A stretch of 64,000 nucleotides of DNA, from the NCBI RefSeq assembly GCF_002742635.1, contig NZ_PEGF01000001.1:2480001-2544000 (forward strand), written 5' to 3'. The stretch comes from Caulobacter sp. X (GTDB lineage: Bacteria > Pseudomonadota > Alphaproteobacteria > Caulobacterales > Caulobacteraceae). The number at the start of each line of letters is the position of its first letter. The stretch's first letter is position 1. Made by a program: the position numbers and the translations under genes. Shown in pieces: positions 56,423-64,000 of this stretch. The notes under the pieces were generated by a model, which searched no databases, had not been told where the DNA came from, and saw only the letters and a list, made by a program, of their open reading frames with translations.

Positions 56423-56657
56423 TGTCGGGTTCACGGTCTGGGGTTGGGGCGGATGCATCAGCGCTGGGTAGCGGCTGTTCGGAGAGGGCCGCGATCGTCC
56501 AGCCGTCCAGGCGAGGGCGCATCGCTTCCAGGTGGCTTTCCGAGGCATCCACCAGCAGCGCTACGTCGCCGACCTTGTCGATGACGGTGAACGCCGCGGC
56601 GATGGCCTCTAGGTCCGCCGGCGCACTGTCGCGTCGCTTGAGCACGTAGCGCGGCAC
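56415..56657 (-). CDS. Free-standing inhibitor-I9/S8-propeptide-like protein
   Basis: 80 residues from GTG, 2 bases after the subtilase stop. RYVLKRR, a helix (DLEAIAAAFTVIDKVG), VALLVDA, a second helix (SESHLEAMRPRLD) and WTIAALSEQPLP match the beta-alpha-beta-beta-alpha-beta order of I9 propeptides that fold and inhibit subtilisins. The last 18 residues are acidic and disordered. No signal peptide. Placing it as the chaperone or inhibitor of the protease next door is inference from fold pattern and position. Other ferredoxin-like folds are possible. Confidence 0.55.
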   Translation of the reverse strand: MPRYVLKRRDSAPADLEAIAAAFTVIDKVGDVALLVDASESHLEAMRPRLDGWTIAALSEQPLPSADASAPTPDREPDNA

Positions 56658-56659
56658 GT

Positions 56660-58165
56660 TCAGATCATGGCCGGGTCGGGCATGCCTTGGCCTTCGTAGT
56701 TGCGGCCAAAACCCCTGCTGCCGGCCGCGCCGAGCAGCAGCGCGCGAATAGCGTCCGTACGGGCGCGGTCGCGCGGCATGTTCCAGATGTCTGGCGCGCG
56801 CGAGAGCAGGCATGCGGCTGCGCCCGCGGCGACCGGCGCGGCCATAGAGGTGCCGCTCATCGGCCCGTAGCGCCCTTGCGGCAGGGTGGAGAGCACGCCG
56901 ACTCCAGGCGCGGTTAGCGCGATCTGCTGGCCGATATTGGAGAACCCGGCGATAAACTCGTCCGCATAGGTCGCCGAGACTGGCGGCTCGATATCGCCCT
57001 CGGGCAGGGCGCCCGGCGGGAAACCGCTTCGCACGCCCAGCGCCGACACCGCCAGGGCGCCGGGATAGGCCGCTGGATAGGCGACGGGCTGGTGGCCGCC
57101 GTTACCCGCCGCCACGATCACCAACATCCCTTGTTCACACGCGTCGCGGACGGCTTCCTCCACGATCGGGTCGGCTTGCCCGCCGCCCAGGCTGAGATTG
57201 ATGATGTCGCATCTGTCCGCGGCGGCGTGGATCATCGCCTTCATGATGGCGTAGTTGGTCGCCGAGCTGGCGTTGAACCCGAACACCCGGTAGCTGCGGA
57301 TCGCGACGCCGGGCGCCAGGCCGCGCAGGCCGCCCCGGGCGCCGGCCAGGCCAGCGACATGGGTGCCATGGCCGAACCAATCGTTGCCCGCGGTGCGAGC
57401 CTCGCCGGTCACGGTGTTGTCCATGCTCACGATGTTCAGGTCGGGATGCGGACCGACGCCGGTGTCGATGACGCCTACGACGACTTGCGTCGTCGGATCG
57501 AAGCGGGAGGCGCCGTAGTAGTGGCGCACGGCGTCGGGCTGGGTTCGGTCGACCGGCTGGATGTCGACCGTCATGATCGGTGTCACGTGTACGTTCGCCC
57601 GATACGCGCCCCAGTGGCTCGGCTGGCTGACCACGTAGAGACGCTCGACGATCGTGGTGTTGAGGTAGATCAGCGCGTGGCCCGTCATGTCGGTGACGCC
57701 CTCGCCGCCGATCTTGCTCGCGAAGTTGCTGTAGGCCACGACCCGGCAGTCGGGCAGCGGGTCGCCCGTGACGGCGTCGCGGCACAGGACCGTGAAACCG
57801 TGGCCGCCACTGCCGAGGGGCGCGGCGACGGGCTGGGCGGCCAGGCTGGGCCCGGCGTGGCGTTCGGGAAGCGGGTACTCGACCACTTTCACGGCGCGGA
57901 CAGGGGCCGGACCGGTGGTCAGCGCCGCCGCCGTTGTGTCGTCCATCTCGACCAGCCTGGGCCCGTCCTCGAAGATGGTGTCGATCACCGTGATCGGGCT
58001 GTCGGCCACGCCTGTGTCGCCCAAGGCGCTGATGCTGGTGATCATGGCTGGCTCGGTGCTTTTCACAAGCGCCAGCGCGCCCAGCATTATCGCCGAGCCG
58101 GTTTCGAAGCGATCCTCGGGGTGGAGGCCCGTTTCGGCGAGCAGGATGTATTGGGAAATGCCCAT
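56660..58165 (-). CDS. Subtilisin-family (S8) serine peptidase
   Basis: 501 residues. The triad is complete: Asp234 in VIDTGVGPHPDL, His266 in WFGHGTHVAG, Ser440 in SGTSMAAP, with oxyanion Asn355 in AAGNGG. No signal peptide is visible. Residues about 1-100 (SQYILLAETGLHPEDRFETG and on) may be an atypical propeptide; about 120-185 resemble a carboxypeptidase-regulatory-like beta-sandwich (FTVLCRDAVTGDPLPDCRVV). GGAGG lies before the ATG. Neighbours on both sides are coupled. The lack of a signal peptide despite exported neighbours is odd. Confidence 0.9.
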   Translation of the reverse strand: MGISQYILLAETGLHPEDRFETGSAIMLGALALVKSTEPAMITSISALGDTGVADSPITVIDTIFEDGPRLVEMDDTTAAALTTGPAPVRAVKVVEYPLPERHAGPSLAAQPVAAPLGSGGHGFTVLCRDAVTGDPLPDCRVVAYSNFASKIGGEGVTDMTGHALIYLNTTIVERLYVVSQPSHWGAYRANVHVTPIMTVDIQPVDRTQPDAVRHYYGASRFDPTTQVVVGVIDTGVGPHPDLNIVSMDNTVTGEARTAGNDWFGHGTHVAGLAGARGGLRGLAPGVAIRSYRVFGFNASSATNYAIMKAMIHAAADRCDIINLSLGGGQADPIVEEAVRDACEQGMLVIVAAGNGGHQPVAYPAAYPGALAVSALGVRSGFPPGALPEGDIEPPVSATYADEFIAGFSNIGQQIALTAPGVGVLSTLPQGRYGPMSGTSMAAPVAAGAAACLLSRAPDIWNMPRDRARTDAIRALLLGAAGSRGFGRNYEGQGMPDPAMI

Positions 58166-58194
58166 GGCTCAAAACCTCCGTGCGGCGGCGCGGC

Positions 58195-59520
58195 CTATTG
58201 CTGCTGTTGAGGGCTGAAGCGGAAGCTGACTGTGAACCTGTCGTCCTTGCCGAGGGCGGGAACCTCGGGATTGCTGCTGGATCCGCCTTTCAGCTCGATC
58301 CAGACGCCGTCCATCACCCGCATGTCGGCCGTCAGGGCGTAGAAGCTGCTTGTGTCGTCCTTCAGGGGGCCAACGCCGTAGCTTATGTCCTGGTAGCCGG
58401 GCTGGAACGCGATTTTGAACTTCGACTTCTCGTAGCCAAGGTTCAGCGCCACGGAGAGCTTGTCGAAGTCCTGGGTTCCGCCGGTCACCTCGGCCTTGCG
58501 GTCGAAGTCGTAGCGGGCGAACAGGGCGATGTAGTTGACCGGCAGTCCCTTGCCCTTCAGCGGGTGGCGATAGGCCGTCCACAGTGAGCCGCCGGTGGAA
58601 TTGACATGCTTGAGGCCTCCGCCCTCCTCGGCGAGCGCCCAACCGCCGGCGAATATCCAGGAGTCGCGATGGGCGTAGCGGGTGGCGGCTGTTTCGCGGC
58701 AGGTCTTCGCGGCGGCTTCGTAGTTCTTGCCGGCTTCGCCTTTCAGCAGCCTGGCGACTCTCTGGTCGTCATCGCCCTGGTTCAGAAAACTGAAGCGCGA
58801 CGTGATCCAGTTGCTTTGCTGATCCTGTTCGAGGGGCGGAGTCCCGGCCTCCCCGTCGGCTGTGGGCGGCAGGTCGGTGACCTTCTCCCCTGGGCGCAGG
58901 CCGTTGGCGTGCAGGTTCCATTCGCTCGTAGCCTGCGCCAGGAAGGTCGAGCCGCTATGGGCCGGCCTGCCGATATTCGTCAGATAGGCGCTGTTGACGC
59001 AGCTGCTCAGAGTGGCGTCTAGCCGATAGTCCGTCGGATCGAGCCATTCGCCGGCCTGGCGGCGGCCTTCGAGAAGCTCGGTGGTGAATCCGAGGCCGAT
59101 CTTGTTGGGCTTGCTGGCCTGGCCGCCCGCGTAGCCGAGGCTGATCTCGGTGCGGGCCAGGATGCGCTCGAAGCGCGAGGCGCTCTTGTACTCCAACAGA
59201 CTCACGCCAGGATGCAGCCAGAAATAGGGCGTCCCCCCCACAGCGAAGCCTGGCTTCAGGTTACCGTTCTCGTCGACATGGCTCAGTAGGGACGCGAAGC
59301 TGACGCGGGCGGCGCCGGGGTCGATGATGCTTGTCGGGGACAGGTCGATGACGGCGAAGCCCGGCGCGCTCGGGATCGTGGTGTCGATCTCAAGCGCCCG
59401 CGCGGCGGGACCCTTGTCCTGCGCCAAGGCCTGCCCTGGAGCGCCTTGCGCCACTGCTGCGGCCAGGGCGCCAAAAGCCAGGACGGCCGCTCGACGGAGC
59501 GTCTTGTCGTGCTGGGTCAT
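58195..59520 (-). CDS. Outer-membrane beta-barrel-like exported protein
   Basis: 441 residues. Signal peptide cleaved near ALAQ. The mature part has many short alternating strands (TEISLGYAGG, NYIALFARYDFDRK, LSVALNLGYEKSKFKIAFQP, FTVSFRFSPQQQQ) ending in a Phe/Arg/Phe strand and a Gln tail, as in outer-membrane barrels. Family not recognised. It starts 5 bases after the previous gene and precedes the subtilase by 29 bases. It may be the exit route or the target of the protease; both are inference. Confidence 0.6.
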   Translation of the reverse strand: MTQHDKTLRRAAVLAFGALAAAVAQGAPGQALAQDKGPAARALEIDTTIPSAPGFAVIDLSPTSIIDPGAARVSFASLLSHVDENGNLKPGFAVGGTPYFWLHPGVSLLEYKSASRFERILARTEISLGYAGGQASKPNKIGLGFTTELLEGRRQAGEWLDPTDYRLDATLSSCVNSAYLTNIGRPAHSGSTFLAQATSEWNLHANGLRPGEKVTDLPPTADGEAGTPPLEQDQQSNWITSRFSFLNQGDDDQRVARLLKGEAGKNYEAAAKTCRETAATRYAHRDSWIFAGGWALAEEGGGLKHVNSTGGSLWTAYRHPLKGKGLPVNYIALFARYDFDRKAEVTGGTQDFDKLSVALNLGYEKSKFKIAFQPGYQDISYGVGPLKDDTSSFYALTADMRVMDGVWIELKGGSSSNPEVPALGKDDRFTVSFRFSPQQQQ

Positions 59521-59525
59521 GGCGC

Positions 59526-59915
59526 TCACCACACCGAAATGGCTTTGTACTGACGATCGGCGCCAGCAGGATCCCCTTCGCCGAGTTGGCCGGGGCAAAG
59601 CGCGGGATTGGCGTTGCCGGAGCCGGGCAGAAGCCCGCCGTTCTGGTCCAGAACGGTCACCGAGGCGGCGTAGGGGCCGTTGCGCCCCTGCGCGTCGAAG
59701 ACCCGCCAGTAGATCTGGAGCTGGATGGAGGTGTCGCCTTCTTCGAGGGTGATGCCGCTCCAGCGATAGTCCGTCGCGGTCGGGGTGGCCGGGCCCTGGT
59801 CGATGAGCTGGCCATTCTTGATGCGGGTCAGCTCCAGGTCGCCGACGTTCAAGGCCTGGCCCGCCTTGAAGATGACCTGGATCGACTGCGTGTCTTTCTT
59901 GAGCTTGAACTGCAT
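59526..59915 (-). CDS. Small beta-rich protein, first gene of the subtilase operon
   Basis: 129 residues from ATG 59915, with GGAGG 5 bases before. MQFKLKKDTQSIQVIFKAGQ opens a run of strands (LNVGDLELTRI, DTSIQLQIYWRVFDAQGRNG, YAASVTVLDQNG). No signal peptide; two of the later residues allow a compact sandwich. Not recognised. It lies downstream of the CRP-type site. Confidence 0.6.
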   Translation of the reverse strand: MQFKLKKDTQSIQVIFKAGQALNVGDLELTRIKNGQLIDQGPATPTATDYRWSGITLEEGDTSIQLQIYWRVFDAQGRNGPYAASVTVLDQNGGLLPGSGNANPALCPGQLGEGDPAGADRQYKAISVW

Positions 59916-60016
59916 GCTCGCCTCCATGTCCGGGCGGCTGATGTCGGGCCGCCTTGCATGGGTGCGATCATCGGTCGCGATCGCCGGGCTGACGGTCGGC
60001 AAGGTCACGCTCGCAA

Positions 60017-60032
60017 TGTGCGATTTCTCACA
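60017..60032. promoter_or_regulatory. CRP-type operator between the subtilase operon and the Crp/Fnr gene
   Basis: TGTGC-GATTTC-TCACA matches the cAMP-receptor consensus TGTGA-N6-TCACA at 9 of 10 fixed positions. It lies midway in the 215-base divergent gap, about 106-109 bases from each start codon, so one site can serve both directions. Confidence 0.7.
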
Positions 60033-60130
60033 CTCGCCCGACGAGAGCTGGTCGAGGGCTATGGCGATGGTTGCGAAGCGCGACCCGGCGTTGTGTAGTC
60101 TCAAGGCTTGCGTTCGGGGGAACCGCCGCG

Positions 60131-60838
60131 ATGACGGACCAGACCGAGTTTTTCCGCGCCCTGGAGGCGGACGTCCGTCGAATGACGCTGGAGCAGTCCC
60201 GTGTCGTGCGGGCGCGCAAGGGACAGACGGTCCTCAGCCATGGCGTCCATTCGACCGAAGTGTTCTTCGTGCTCGAAGGCAGCCTGATCGTGATGCTCTA
60301 TTCATCGGACGGTCGCGAGGTGTCGCTGCGCGATCTGGCCGTCGGGGAGATGTTTGGCGAACTGGCGGCGATCGATGGCAAGAGCCGCTCGGCCAGCATT
60401 GTGGCCCAGGACGACTCCCGTCTGTTGGCCGTGAGTCAGACGGCGTTCGCGACGGCCGTATCCAGCACGCCGGCGGCGGCCACATGGCTGAACCGCCATC
60501 TCGCGGCTCAGATCCGCGCGCAGACCGACCGGATCTTCGAATTGAGCGCGCTCAATGTGCGGGCGCGGCTGCACTGCGAGCTGCTGCGCTTGGCGCGGAA
60601 TACGCTGGGCCAGCCGGGCGCTGTTCAGATCCGCCCGGCGCCCACCCACGCCGCCCTCGCCAGCCGGATCGGCGCGAACCGCGAGGCGGTCACGCGCGAG
60701 ATGCGGGCCCTGGTGGAGCGCAATATCCTGAAGGGCGGCCGTCGCTGCCTCGAGTTCCTGGACCTAGCCAAGCTGGAGAACGCGGTGCAGCGACTAAGCG
60801 CGGACGGTCCATCTAGCCCGCAATCGGATCATCAGTAA
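60131..60838 (+). CDS. Crp/Fnr-family transcription regulator
   Basis: 235 residues. A cyclic-nucleotide-binding beta-roll (VLSHGVHSTEVFFVLEGSLI, then GEMFGELAAIDGKSRSASIV) is followed by a dimer helix and a Crp-type winged helix with ALASRIGANREAVTREMRAL. The phosphate-binding cassette GELAAIDGKSRSAS keeps the Gly-Glu and Arg-Ser pattern of cAMP-binding proteins. No iron-sulfur cysteines of the Fnr type. It is divergent from the subtilase operon with a CRP-type site between, so it most likely controls that operon and itself. Confidence 0.88.
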   Translation: MTDQTEFFRALEADVRRMTLEQSRVVRARKGQTVLSHGVHSTEVFFVLEGSLIVMLYSSDGREVSLRDLAVGEMFGELAAIDGKSRSASIVAQDDSRLLAVSQTAFATAVSSTPAAATWLNRHLAAQIRAQTDRIFELSALNVRARLHCELLRLARNTLGQPGAVQIRPAPTHAALASRIGANREAVTREMRALVERNILKGGRRCLEFLDLAKLENAVQRLSADGPSSPQSDHQ

Positions 60839-61073
60839 GGCCGCCGTTGCGCGGCAGGCTTTCCGGAAGATCCGTGAAGAATTTGTCGAGCACCTTGTCG
60901 GCGTCGGCTTGCGGAACGACCTGGTAGAGACGGTAGACGGCGGCCAAGATTTCATGTTTGCACATGTGGAGCGCATTTTTGTACCGCTCCGGAAAGGCCT
61001 GGATCTCGGGATCCATGCAGAAAATCTTAGATGCGCGCGCGGCGGCGCTCTTGCTGAAATCACCGTCAGCCAT
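60813..61073 (-). CDS. Small protein of unknown function
   Basis: 86 residues from ATG 61073 (an alternative at 61100 adds nine). Helical, with two Cys in KIFCMDPEI and HMCKHEIL, and a C-terminal acidic end. It overlaps the end of the Crp/Fnr gene by 26 bases tail to tail. The start is favoured because GGGGGCTAAAATG here is repeated exactly at the divergent gene at 61178. Not recognised. Confidence 0.5.
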   Translation of the reverse strand: MADGDFSKSAAARASKIFCMDPEIQAFPERYKNALHMCKHEILAAVYRLYQVVPQADADKVLDKFFTDLPESLPRNGGLTDDPIAG

Positions 61074-61124
61074 TTTAGCCCCCAAAAGTTGCAGTGACAT
61101 ACGCCTGCAAGCTATACCTTATGG

Positions 61125-61139
61125 TTAACGCTTCGTTAA
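61125..61139. promoter_or_regulatory. CtrA-type motif between divergent small genes
   Basis: TTAA-CGCTTCG-TTAA fits the Caulobacter CtrA consensus TTAA-N7-TTAA exactly and is itself a palindrome (TTAACG-CTT-CGTTAA). A second palindrome, CTTCAA-CT-TTGAAG, follows at 61141-61154. Confidence 0.45.
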
Positions 61140-61177
61140 GCTTCAACTTTGAAGGGTTTCCGGCCTAGGGGGCTAAA

Positions 61178-61627
61178 ATGCGAAATGGTCGGTACGCGTT
61201 CCGGTTCAGCGGCGCGTCGGCGAAGGTTGGCCGGCCGCACCACATCGTTGGCCTGGGCCACATGAATATCGACGGTGAACGGATCACGGGACATCACAGC
61301 TCGACGATCACCGAACTGCTGGAGCAAGACTCCAAGCTCCAGCATACGTATTTCTCACTTGAGGGCCGGTATTTCCCGGGGCCGAACGGCCTGTGGAGCG
61401 CGACGATTCTGTTCATCTCCATGGACCGAACTCCCGACGGACAGCCCGCGCAGACGCTGGACGCCAGTTTTGATTTCGTCGCCATGGGCGCGCAGGACCA
61501 CTTCTGGATCATCTCCACGGGGGCCAGGAACGTGACGGAGAACCAGGACGCCAACGAGGTGGTGAGCGGAGAAGCCGTCTGGATTGGCGAGCTGCCGCCC
61601 CCCGTCCCCCCGCAACCGCCGCTATAG
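61178..61627 (+). CDS. Protein of unknown function
   Basis: 149 residues, no signal peptide, mixed alpha/beta (GRYAFRFSGASAKVGRPHHI, TYFSLEGRYFPGPNGLWSAT, SFDFVAMGAQDHFWII) with a Pro-rich end. Not recognised. Its stop overlaps the stop of the ATPase gene by 6 bases. The leader shares 13 bases with the divergent gene at 61073, so both may answer the same regulator. Confidence 0.5.
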   Translation: MRNGRYAFRFSGASAKVGRPHHIVGLGHMNIDGERITGHHSSTITELLEQDSKLQHTYFSLEGRYFPGPNGLWSATILFISMDRTPDGQPAQTLDASFDFVAMGAQDHFWIISTGARNVTENQDANEVVSGEAVWIGELPPPVPPQPPL

Positions 61628-64000
61628 GGTCACGCCATCGCCCAGAGGCGCGAGCGTGGCCGCCGCGCGCTCGTGCAAGGTCCTAGCGCCGATGGACTTG
61701 GCGAGCTTCACAGCCTCCAGGCCGTCGGCGATCGCGCCTTCGATGTCGCCGCGCAAACCTTTGAAATAGCCCCGCAGGCGCAGGCCTTCGGGCCGGAAGA
61801 AGCGTTCCTGGGGGTTAAGTGACAGGGCCTCGTCCAGCGTCTCCACCGCGTCGTCAATCAGGTCGCAGGCGGCCTGGGCCTCAGCCAGCCAGGTCTTGTA
61901 CATCGTGCGGCCATTGCGGGAGTGGACGCCTTCGGTGAGCGCCAAGCCTTCTTGCAAGCCGGCAAGACCGCTGATCGGTCGCCCCAGCTGTGTCTCGGCG
62001 CGCCCCAGCAGGACGCGAGAAATGGCCACAAACTGCGGGAACCCTATCTCCGTCGAGATCGCCAGGGCCTCCCGCGCCCACCGCTCGCCCTGCTCCGGCC
62101 GCGACATCAGCACGGCCATCATCGCCCCCATGTGCCGGTCGAAGGCTTGCTCGTAGGGATTGTCGGCGACGAGGGCATGTTCCGTGACCAAGGCGATCCG
62201 GCGATCGGCTTCGCGGCTGTCGCCCATCAGCCAAGCCAGAAGCGCGGCATTGCCGAATGTCTGGGCGACCGCGCCGGGGCGCTGGTGAAAGAGGGGTGAC
62301 GCGAAGTGAGCGCGACCGCGGATAAACGCCTCCTCGGCGCTCCGCAGATCGCCCGTGCGATAGCAGGAGGTCATCAGCATCATATGCGCGCCGCCGAGCT
62401 CCTCGGGCGTGCCGGCGGCGTGCGCCAGCGGCAGGAACTGATCGGCCAGCTTGATGGCGGTGCGATAATCGCCGCCGCTGCTGGCCGCCATCCACATGGC
62501 GGCGACCTGGGCGCACTGCTGCTTAAGATCGCCGCCCTTCTCGGCGAGGGCCCGCGCGCGCTCGGTGGCGCGCACCGTCGCGGGGGCCGAATAGCCGAGC
62601 GTGATTTGAAGAACACCCGCCTGGTCTGTGCGAAGCGCCAGCTCCTGCTCGTCCCGCGAGGGAGAGGGCGCAAACTCCTCCAGCATCGCCGCCGCCAGGT
62701 CATGGAAGCGCTGCGCCTCGGCATAGGCCTTCCGTTCCACCGCAAGACGCCCAGCGTCGCGCCAGGCGTCGAAGGCCAGAGCAGGCTCGCCTGCGCCGGC
62801 CCAGTGATGAGCGATGATCTCCGGACTCGCGCTCGCGACGTGCGGGAACTTGGAGGCGATGACGCGCGCGGTCTGTTGGTGCAGCGATCTGCGTTGGCTC
62901 TTCAGCAGGCTGCCATAGGCGGCCTCCTGGATCAGGGCATGGCGGAAAGCGTAGGTGGGTTCGGCCGATCCGGCCTTCTCGACGATCAGGTTCGAGGTCA
63001 GGAGCCGCTCCAGGCCCGACATCATATCCGCAGGATCCAGGCCGGAAACCGCGCGCAGCAAGCCGCCGCCGAACTCGCCGCCGAGGACCGAGGCGATCCG
63101 GGCCAACTCGCGGGCGGGGCCCGGTTGGTCCAGCCGCGCCGCCAGAAGATCTGACAGCGTCGCGGGGATCAACTGGTCAGAGGCGCTGTCGCGCCCGATC
63201 AGCCTGGCTAGTTCCTCCACGAACAGCGGTACGCCGTCGGCGCGGGCGATCACCCGTTCGAGGACGTCCCGAGGCAGGTCGCGCCCCGCCGTCAGGCTGA
63301 TCATCCTTTGGACCTCGGCGGCGTCCAATCTGCTCAAGACGATCTGTCGCTGGCCTGGACCGTCCGGCCATGGCGCCGTGAAGCCTGGTCGGGCCGTGTA
63401 GATCATGAGGAAGGGCGTCGTCGTCGCGCGACCGACAAGCTGAGCCAACAATTCCAGGGTCGATGGATCCACCCATTGGATATCCTCGATGGCCAGCACC
63501 GTCGGCCATTTTTGCGCGCCACGCGCCAGCCAGTCGATCAGGACAGACATCAGCCTTTCCCGCCGGGCGTCGCCCGCCAGGGTGATCGGGGGCTGGTTGT
63601 CGGGCGTCTCGATGCCGATCAGCTCGGCGATCAGTGGCGCGCTCTCCGCCACGTCGAGGCCGGTGATCTCCAACAGGCGCTCCAGCCGGGTCAGGCGCTC
63701 CCGCGGCGTCAGGCGACCGGTGGGGTCGACGCGGGCGCGGATCATCTCCGCGATGGCGTGGAAAGGCGTGTTGTTGAAAATCTGGGCGCCGCCGCCCGCC
63801 AGCCACAGATGAGGTTCCCGCGCGATGTCGCGATGAACCTCGCGCAGCAGGCGCGACTTGCCTATGCCAGGCTCCCCGACCAGACCGACGATCTGACCAT
63901 GGCCGGATCGCCGCGCCGCCCAGCTCTCGGCGACCAGGCGCATTTCGTCCGCGCGACCGACCACGGGAGAAGTCGAGGCGGCTTGGTCGGCGCCACCTCT
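61622..64000 (-). CDS. AAA/STAND ATPase with TPR region, probable class III cyclase fusion (partial)
   Basis: At least 793 residues; open to the right edge of the window, so the N-terminus is missing. SPVVGRADEM starts an AAA_16-like domain with Walker A GEPGIGKSRLL and Walker B VLAIEDIQWVD. A winged or helical region (FRHALIQEAAYGSLLKSQRR) follows, then tetratricopeptide-like helices to the end. This order is typical of proteins whose N-terminus is a class III adenylate/guanylate cyclase; others carry a LuxR or BTAD output. A cyclase would fit the Crp-type regulator nearby, but the missing part decides it. Confidence 0.8.
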   Translation of the reverse strand, partial: RGGADQAASTSPVVGRADEMRLVAESWAARRSGHGQIVGLVGEPGIGKSRLLREVHRDIAREPHLWLAGGGAQIFNNTPFHAIAEMIRARVDPTGRLTPRERLTRLERLLEITGLDVAESAPLIAELIGIETPDNQPPITLAGDARRERLMSVLIDWLARGAQKWPTVLAIEDIQWVDPSTLELLAQLVGRATTTPFLMIYTARPGFTAPWPDGPGQRQIVLSRLDAAEVQRMISLTAGRDLPRDVLERVIARADGVPLFVEELARLIGRDSASDQLIPATLSDLLAARLDQPGPARELARIASVLGGEFGGGLLRAVSGLDPADMMSGLERLLTSNLIVEKAGSAEPTYAFRHALIQEAAYGSLLKSQRRSLHQQTARVIASKFPHVASASPEIIAHHWAGAGEPALAFDAWRDAGRLAVERKAYAEAQRFHDLAAAMLEEFAPSPSRDEQELALRTDQAGVLQITLGYSAPATVRATERARALAEKGGDLKQQCAQVAAMWMAASSGGDYRTAIKLADQFLPLAHAAGTPEELGGAHMMLMTSCYRTGDLRSAEEAFIRGRAHFASPLFHQRPGAVAQTFGNAALLAWLMGDSREADRRIALVTEHALVADNPYEQAFDRHMGAMMAVLMSRPEQGERWAREALAISTEIGFPQFVAISRVLLGRAETQLGRPISGLAGLQEGLALTEGVHSRNGRTMYKTWLAEAQAACDLIDDAVETLDEALSLNPQERFFRPEGLRLRGYFKGLRGDIEGAIADGLEAVKLAKSIGARTLHERAAATLAPLGDGVTL

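Overview
The window is dense, high-GC, single-chromosome DNA from a Caulobacter species. The clearest marker is a gene for crescentin, the bacterial intermediate-filament-like protein that gives Caulobacter its curvature (4253-5623). The other genes fit an aerobic alphaproteobacterium: an Mla lipid-transport operon, a ccm cytochrome c maturation set, fabA-fabB, ubiE-ubiB, coaBC and dut, and dapF next to a MiaB-type enzyme. I see no tRNA, rRNA, CRISPR array, integrase, transposase or prophage gene. Start codons are often GTG or TTG and gene overlaps of 4 nt are common.

Layout. 0-6.5 kb: end of murI, an exported M3 peptidase, a TraB/GumN protein, an exported SRPBCC protein, crescentin, and ahpD divergent from oxyR. 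7.4-11.5 kb: the mlaA-C-D-E-F operon on the minus strand, with a one-base frameshift in mlaA. 11.7-12.7 kb: a PadR regulator with a long palindromic operator and a DUF2218 partner. 12.7-17 kb: two tandem exported S9 oligopeptidases. 17-24 kb: dapF, mtaB, an exported EEP-fold hydrolase, a GFA-type zinc protein, a TRIC channel, ftsY, yciB and a MarR regulator with a lysine-rich tail. 24.3-28.9 kb: ccmG, D, C, then ccmB, A, separated by a Spy-like protein and an EamA transporter. 29-34.8 kb: aconitase, a DUF1223 protein, a 547-base gap that appears to hold two tandem small RNAs, DUF2794, and a Bax-inhibitor-like membrane protein. 35-46 kb: aldo-keto reductase, thpR, a 2-hydroxyacid dehydrogenase, an SH3 protein, fabA-fabB-GT41-fabI, and an emrA-emrB-tetR efflux operon. 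46.3-54.8 kb: a 43-residue membrane peptide, dut, a GH65 enzyme, coaBC, a lipoprotein, DUF5076, ubiB, ubiE and mutM.

54.9-64 kb is the accessory part. Five minus-strand genes (small beta-rich protein, outer-membrane-like protein, subtilase, free-standing I9-like inhibitor, membrane-anchored protein) are tightly coupled. They face a Crp/Fnr regulator across a near-perfect CRP-type site. Two small divergent genes and a large AAA/TPR ATPase, of the kind often fused to class III nucleotide cyclases, follow and run off the end of the window. I infer a cyclic-nucleotide-controlled protease system. I do not recognise the set as a described system, and with the tandem C-rich small RNAs it is the best candidate here for new biology.

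The only gene-free stretch longer than 300 bases is 32685-33231. Several intergenic gaps carry Caulobacter-type GC-rich inverted repeats (near 2.4, 4.2, 20.8, 23.9 and 53.0 kb).
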